Position numbers and translations under genes: made by a program. This document shows, one piece after another, positions 5,542-5,564 of a DNA stretch of 5,564 bases. The DNA is from UBA1367 sp040268355 (GTDB taxonomy: Bacteria > Actinomycetota > Coriobacteriia > Coriobacteriales > Atopobiaceae). The stretch covers positions 1 through 5,564 of the forward strand of contig JAWRIT010000153.1 of the NCBI GenBank assembly GCA_040268355.1. Reading direction: 5' to 3'. Position 1 is the stretch's first letter, and each line of letters opens with the position of its first letter. The notes under the pieces are model-generated. The model was not told the origin of the DNA and made no database searches. It was given only the letters and a program-made list of their open reading frames with translations.

Positions 5542-5564
5542 TGACACGGGGGAAGAGGCACTTG
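5542..5564 (+). repeat. 30-nt hairpin repeat, copy 3 (cut by window end)
   Basis: Starting 24 nt after the synthetase stop, TGACACGGGGGAAGAGGCAC (5542-5561) matches copy 1 at about 18 of 23 positions and copy 2 at about 19 of 23, in the same orientation. If complete, its right arm should lie just past the window and read close to CCTCCGTGTCA or GTGTGTCA. Its place right after a stop codon suggests a 3'-end role, but the following bases cannot be seen. Confidence 0.5.

Overview
The window is GC-rich bacterial DNA with dense coding and strong G/C bias at third codon positions. It reads as a Gram-positive (monoderm) chromosome segment. The evidence is a lipoprotein-anchored solute-binding protein, strong AGGAG-type ribosome binding sites, and a type III glutamine synthetase. 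My best guess at the host is an actinobacterium of the Coriobacteriia (Olsenella/Atopobium-like). This rests on general character only, because no rRNA or marker gene is present.

Layout. Positions 1-372 carry no gene and are rich in palindromes, including two copies of a 30-nt hairpin repeat. Positions 373-2901 hold a two-gene leftward (minus-strand) operon. Its first gene is a Tat/lipoprotein-type solute-binding protein of the NitT/TauT (SsuA/NMT1-like) kind. Three bases after that gene's stop comes a single polypeptide that fuses the membrane permease to the ATP-binding subunit. The two genes therefore appear to encode a whole ABC importer, with ligand unknown. Positions 2902-3427 are a 526-bp divergent intergenic region with a good -10 box for the transporter, two perfect 7-bp-arm inverted repeats that look like operators, a weak candidate promoter and a GC-rich structured leader for the rightward gene. 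Positions 3428-5518 hold a full-length type III glutamine synthetase (GlnN family, 696 aa). A third copy of the 30-nt hairpin repeat starts 24 bases after its stop and is cut by the window end.

How the parts may work together. The synthetase assimilates ammonium into glutamine. The divergent importer belongs to a superfamily that takes up nitrate, sulfonates, cyanate, pyrimidine precursors and similar small molecules. Shared control by nitrogen status is plausible from the shared regulatory region, but it is inference. The points most worth following are the dispersed hairpin repeat, the permease-ATPase fusion with its short ATPase domain and altered Walker A, and the operator-like inverted repeats upstream of the synthetase. 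I see no clear evidence of a wholly new system here.
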